A DNA stretch of 64,000 nt from Sclerotinia nivalis (Eukaryota; Ascomycota; Leotiomycetes; Helotiales; Sclerotiniaceae): positions 806,001-870,000 of the forward strand of contig JAPEIS010000012.1 of NCBI GenBank assembly GCA_029531795.1, read 5' to 3'. The position numbers were made by a program, and so were the translations under genes. Of this stretch, positions 59,013 to 64,000 are shown piece by piece. The notes under the pieces were generated by a model, which saw only the letters and a list, made by a program, of their open reading frames with translations, was not told the origin of the DNA and made no database searches. Each line of letters opens with the position of its first letter. Position 1 is the stretch's first letter.

Positions 59013-60159
59013 ATGCCACCACGAAAAAGCGACGTCGCGAAGCCCGTCACTGGAGATGAAGCCACGCCCATGAAAGAAACAACTGTAGTTCGAGAGGGAA
59101 CTAGTATCGAGGTTCGTTTTTACAGTTGTTTTCCGTACTTTTCTTACAGCAGGTCTCTCTAGCTAGATGCCTCCGAATCTGGTATCCTCGAGCCGGGTCC
59201 CCCAAAATACTTTGAGGTTTCTTCTTCTCCTCGCGGTCGAATTAGAAGTCAAACTAATGGATTCAATGGTCGACAGGATCTTAATCTTCCGAAAAGTATT
59301 GTGACGAGGTTGGCGAAGGGGGTTCTGCCGCCTAATACTCAGATTCAGGGGAATGCGATGTTAGCGATGAGTAAGAGCGCGACGGTTTTTGTTAATTATT
59401 TGGCTACGCAGTGAGTTGGACTGTTTATTTTAAAGGTTTAGAGGGGTTTTGCGGGAAAGCAATTGCAGATTGTGGGGGAAATTAGAGGAGAGATTGGAAG
59501 GAGGAGATATTGTTTGAAGGGATTGCTAACGTAATTGTGAATACAAAGTGCAAATGAGAACGCACACAATCGAAGCGTTAAAACGATAGCACCGCAGGAT
59601 GTATTCAAGGCATTGGATGACCTAGAATTTCCAGACTTTAAACCGAGGTTGGAGGCGGAGCTTGCAAGTTAGTATACGATTTTTATATTCTACGGGAATG
59701 GACATGCTTGGTGGGCAGAATGCCGGGTCACGACATGCTAATCATGAATAAACGATAATAGAATTTATCGAAACGCAAAGTGATAAGAGAAACACATATA
59801 GAAAGAAAGTCGCAGCGGATAAAGCAGCTGGGAGTCAAGCGGGAGGGGAAGATGGAGAAGGCGATTCGGAAATGTTGGATCGAGAAGGAGATGGGGAACC
59901 GAAGGCTAAGAAGGCCAGGAGAGATGAAAGCAGTGGAGGTAGTGGAGAGACACAGGAGGAACATGATGAAGAGATAGATGCGGAAGAAGATCATGAAGAG
60001 CATGATGAAGAAGAGGAGGGAGAGGAAGCCGAGGATGAAGGAGAAGGGGATGGTGAAGCAAGGGACGATGATGATGGGGAAGAGAGATTTGAGGTTGAGG
60101 AGCTGGAAGAAAGGGAGGCAGAAGATGAAGCGCTGGATAATGGAGAGGATAGCGATTGA
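59013..60159 (+). CDS. dpb4: DNA polymerase epsilon subunit D (Dpb4, histone-fold)
   Basis: Dpb4/POLE3 is a histone-fold subunit of DNA polymerase epsilon and of the ISWI/CHRAC remodeller, pairing with an NF-YC-like partner. Exons are 59013-59111, 59277-59410, 59549-59667 and 59762-60159 (249 aa). All splice sites are GT..AG with consistent phase. The histone fold is DLNLPKSIVTRLAKGVLPPNTQIQGNAMLAMSKSATVFVNYLATHANENAH then TIAPQDVFKALDDLEFPDF, split across exons 2 and 3. The N-terminus is basic with a MPPRKSD start. The C-terminus is a very acidic Asp/Glu-rich tail after a KAKKARRDE patch that could be a nuclear localisation signal. The tail is longer than in yeast, as is usual in filamentous fungi. 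Confidence 0.9.
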
Positions 60160-63100
60160 AGCTAGACTTGAATTGTGTGGAGCTTTCAAATGGGGTGAAG
60201 GGTAAAAATCTTATTTGCTAAGGGATTGGGACGGGAAGGGAAGCGAAGCGTGCATTTGTGATGGAGTTTGGTATATGGATATAGGTTGTTAAAAAAAAAG
60301 TCCGCTGGGTACAATAATATATACTTCGCAATTAATATCCACTATGGTTCCTCCATGGATGGGCGGGATGATTCAAGGATAAACTGACTGTATTCCATTT
60401 ACAGGCTAGAGCAGACCAGTGTCTATTTTTCTTTAAGGATAAAGGGGCGTGGATAGTTACGAGCTACGATGACTCTCATCAAGTGAAGTGATCTTCATCT
60501 CCACAACAGAATTCTCTGAAGTATTCACGAATAATGGCAGTTCTCCATTACATTGCTAAGATATTCAGTCAATATGCGCTACAATAGTAATATTAATTCC
60601 TAACCTGCACATTATCCAAAGCCTACAAAGTACTCCTCACACCCTCCGCATCTCCAACACTAACAAGAATACCAGGAACCACAATCGCAACATCGTTAGA
60701 CCAAAGAGTGTTGGTTCGTTCCCGTTGCGCTCATTGCATAAATGGTAATCTGACTTCCATAGCACCCATAGTCAAACTCAGATTATTCACCCAACCCAAA
60801 TTCAATATAGACCATGCTTGAAATTTTTGGAGACGCAGTGTTAGTTTACACTGTATATCCGCCGGAATACTATATCTTATTTAACCTTGGAATTTTTCAT
60901 CGGAGGGGGAAATAGAAATGGAAAAAAAATGGAAATAGATATATTCTCATAAGTGTGGATTTAGATTAGACCAAGTGGGTTGCTTGATTTGATGCAATCT
61001 TACAATTTTAGGTTTTGGTTATGTCTGAGGTTGAATAAGATGGTTGGTTAGTTCTAATGTTGTTACTATGATTGCCAGATAGGAATCCTCCTCGCAATTT
61101 GATATCGAATAGTATAGCTTGCGTGGTAAATTAAATTACGTTTTCAGCGCCCAACTAGCGATTAAGAGAAAGCCGTCTGATATCGATAACTCCCATCGAA
61201 TCTGCTCGGAGTACTTGTTAGCGAGGCGGAAAGATTAAGGGAGGTGAAGAGCTTGCGAATATAGAGTAAAGATGCGCCATCTATATTGGGTGTTAAGTTG
61301 CATTGTGTCTTTGAAATGATGAATTGATGGTACGTAGGAATTCTTGATTCTCCAGCTCCCCTCTTTCTTCGGTAAGAGCACAAGCTATTTTTTTTATTTT
61401 TTTTTATTTTTTTTTGGCCGAATATCAGTCAAAATTCCATGACTTCATCCCTTTTCCAACACGGCAATGGTGGATTCTTTCGGCAGGAAGTCTTGCAATT
61501 CTGGATAGCTATTTAAGACGTAAGATGAAAACTTTCTGGGCGATTTGATGTATGTAAGGTATCTATCTCTCTGTAGTCGCTTAAAATTACTTTTAGGGCT
61601 AATTATCATTTTTTAAACTTGAACAGCTTCGAATTCCATGGCTCAAAAACCTCGCAGATTATCATCATGGAGGAACTCTTACAATACAATGAAATTACTT
61701 CTTGAAGTCTTGAAGGTTTTTGACAATAAAATAAAATGATGAAGGAAGTGGGAATGCGATAAATGAGGAAATTATTGGCTTAAGTGCTGTCCATTATTTG
61801 ACTTGAAAGTCTTTCTAGTATACTTAGCAGTAAATTCATTAGAGTTCTACTCATCTTACCCTTTATGTTTCTTCTGGTCTACGAAATTTTCTCGTTGATG
61901 CAAAGGTATCAAATTTTGATAATGCTTGATATTTCAAAAGCTCGCTGTCATGCTTATGGTTCAATAATAGAAATCCCAAGCGACAGTCAAAGATGCTCGC
62001 TATCTTCAGTAAAACTTTTGATATATATATAGCGAGCCCGTCCTATTCAAACTAAGTAGGTTTGCGCAACAGGAATGGAGGAGGAATATGAAGATATTCC
62101 CGAACAACACCCTGCCGTTGCGCTCCTATGATCTGTGAGGGAAAATTGGCTTTCTGCGTCTGCTCTCCTTAGTAGTATATTAGTAGTTGACGAGGTATCA
62201 CTATTCTATAGAAGTGCAATCATCAATGGGAATACATGATTTCCGCATATCTTCCAGTGAGCGCGGGCTCTTGCGTTGATTCACTTATATCAGGTGAACA
62301 ATGCTCAAAGATCTCATTCCAACCAAAGACATTATCTAGGTCTATATAAAAAGTTCGTAGGCGCAAATCGGTAAATAAGTAATAGCTGTTACAGCATTTC
62401 AGAAAAGAACTGAGGAGATTGCTGGATCTAGAAAATGAAATAATGCGAGTTAGTCACACGTGCTTTACTTGGCTAGCTTGAATAAGATACTGTACTTTCA
62501 ACTGGTAAGAACATTTTCATATACGTATCAGTGACAGCGAACGAAGTCTTGATTCGACAACGGAGATATATGGAAAGTGATGATATATTTTTGGTTGTGA
62601 ACCTTTCATAGCTTGTTTAAAGCCTCCAGTTTCGGGATGGTTTCATAACAGAAACGCAGATTAAAATCTCCAGACTCATTGCTACTGGTTGGCCATGTTG
62701 AGCTAAAAGCTCCTCTCATCGATTTGTCTTGAGATCTCAACAGAGAGAAAGAGGTGCACTTTTATAGTACAATTGGTAATGTGGGAATTTCTCGTCGTTT
62801 TCACTATCGCCCCGCTTCTAATCCCGCATTCTTGTTGCACGTCCCACTACTTTTTGCGTGACTTCTTGTGGTGGTATATATAAGAGCCGATGTGATGTAG
62901 TAGTATCGAATCACAAAGAGCCTGATATGGAGAGATTTGCAAAACATGGCTTACGAGATCAAGGAGCAAAAGTACGCTGTAAATACGGAATGTGTTATGT
63001 GATGTGTATAATTAGGAAGCGCATTGATTATCGTCGCAAGAATGATGCCAGCTATAATAAGAATGACAATGTAAGCAGGAATAAAGATAGTAATTGACCA

Positions 63101-64000
63101 ATCTCAATCTGGATGATAAGGATTGTCAATTGCTCTTGTTTACAAAACTTTCTCACGGGGGACATGTCCCAAGAAGACTAGAACTGGTTGAGGTTATCCC
63201 TCATATCTCGTGAATGTAGTTTGTCGCGATGATTACTCTAGCTAGAAGGTATCTTCAACCCTTTTATATTCATCGGTAATATCTTTCACATATACCTACC
63301 GCTATTCACTCCTGACACCTATCTCCTTTTATTTTAAAAGTACGAGACCATGATTCTCTATAGCTCAGAAGAAGATTCTTCATGATTCAGTCTACTCTCA
63401 ACTAACTTCCCAAAGGATTAGCTGTAAGAAGACCAAACTCTCTGCGTATGTCGTCCAATTCAAAATAGTCTCGAATATTGAATATTGAGGATGATAATCA
63501 CGAGGGAATGCAGACACAGTATTATTGTGGTATTCCCCAAAAACAACACATAGCTCATTCCCATAGGAGCAATATCATATGATGGAAAACAAAAAATGGT
63601 TTGAAATGGAGAAGTCAACCGGGATTTCCTATTCCCAGTCCACCATACTCACTCGACATGTTTCTTTCCAAGTGTATTCTTTCCAGCGAGATGGTAAGTC
63701 TTACTTGAGAACGAAGATAATCTTCCAATTTTACTATCTTTCCAAGTCCTCCTGACTTAACTTCTTAATTCTTATAAATTCACCTCAAAACTTAACAGCG
63801 TGACTGAACCGGTAATGCACTATCTCACAGCCTGAGGATTCGATTTCGTATCAACACTTCGTTTCAGATCAGATCGTCCATAGAAGGTATAAGAGAGCCA
63901 TTAAACTCAGCGTAATTCAGATCTCTGTGATTCTATAGGAAAGACAATTCTGAGACGTATGTAGAAGTGCATCTTGACGACATGTCATGCATTGGAAATT
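60160..64000. other. Gene-poor right end, about 3.8 kb
   Basis: No intact gene seen. At about 60,610-60,835 the minus strand reads protein-like in one frame (NLGWVNNLSLTMGAMEVR, then TNTLWSNDVAIVVPGILVSV) with two stops, so an old gene relic is likely; I do not recognise the family. A poly(T)/ATTTT tract lies at 61,388-61,416. Confidence 0.4.

Overview
The window looks like nuclear DNA of a filamentous ascomycete. Genes are split by short GT..AG introns, mostly about 48 to 100 nt, often with a CTAAC-type branch site. The proteins are typical of Pezizomycotina: Nst1, a Rho2 GTPase, Tma20, Dpb4, a HET-domain protein, rhodopsin-domain membrane proteins and a SidJ-like DUF1749 esterase. Transposon copies carry nonsense changes of the kind left by repeat-induced point mutation (RIP). 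The protein flavour reminds me of Leotiomycetes (Sclerotiniaceae such as Botrytis or Sclerotinia), but that is an impression, not a demonstration.

Region 1 (1-23 kb) is ordinary gene-bearing sequence: the 3' part of a class III CoA-transferase, a PHD-finger protein, a DUF1749 esterase, mitochondrial ribosomal protein mL40, Rho2, Nst1, a rhodopsin-domain membrane protein and an organelle-type NYN nuclease with a C2H2 finger. Rho2 contains a 6-nt micro-exon.

Region 2 (23-32 kb) is AT-rich and repeat-laden. It holds a complete but dead pogo/Fot1-like transposon (57-bp inverted repeats, transposase in one frame with nine stops), a fragment of a second pogo-like transposase, three LTR-like units of about 290 bp with two arranged head to head, smaller inverted-repeat elements, and one small three-exon gene.

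Region 3 (32-36.2 kb) has a Ser/Thr-rich single-pass membrane protein, a three-exon I78-type peptidase inhibitor and Tma20.

Region 4 (39-52 kb) is a pseudogene graveyard: an internally deleted YPK-type kinase, a cytochrome P450 lacking its haem domain, an ERG26-like sterol dehydrogenase with one nonsense codon, a rhodopsin-domain membrane protein, an FAD-linked oxidase, and a HET-domain gene with a TGA in its first exon. A 526-bp AT-rich inverted-repeat element sits among them. P450, sterol-dehydrogenase-like and FAD-oxidase relics side by side suggest a decayed metabolic cluster.

Region 5 (52-64 kb) is gene-poor, with a second Ser/Thr-rich membrane protein and Dpb4. I found no rRNA, no convincing tRNA and no CRISPR. 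Exon boundaries were set by hand from splice motifs, reading frame and remembered family patterns; no alignment was run.
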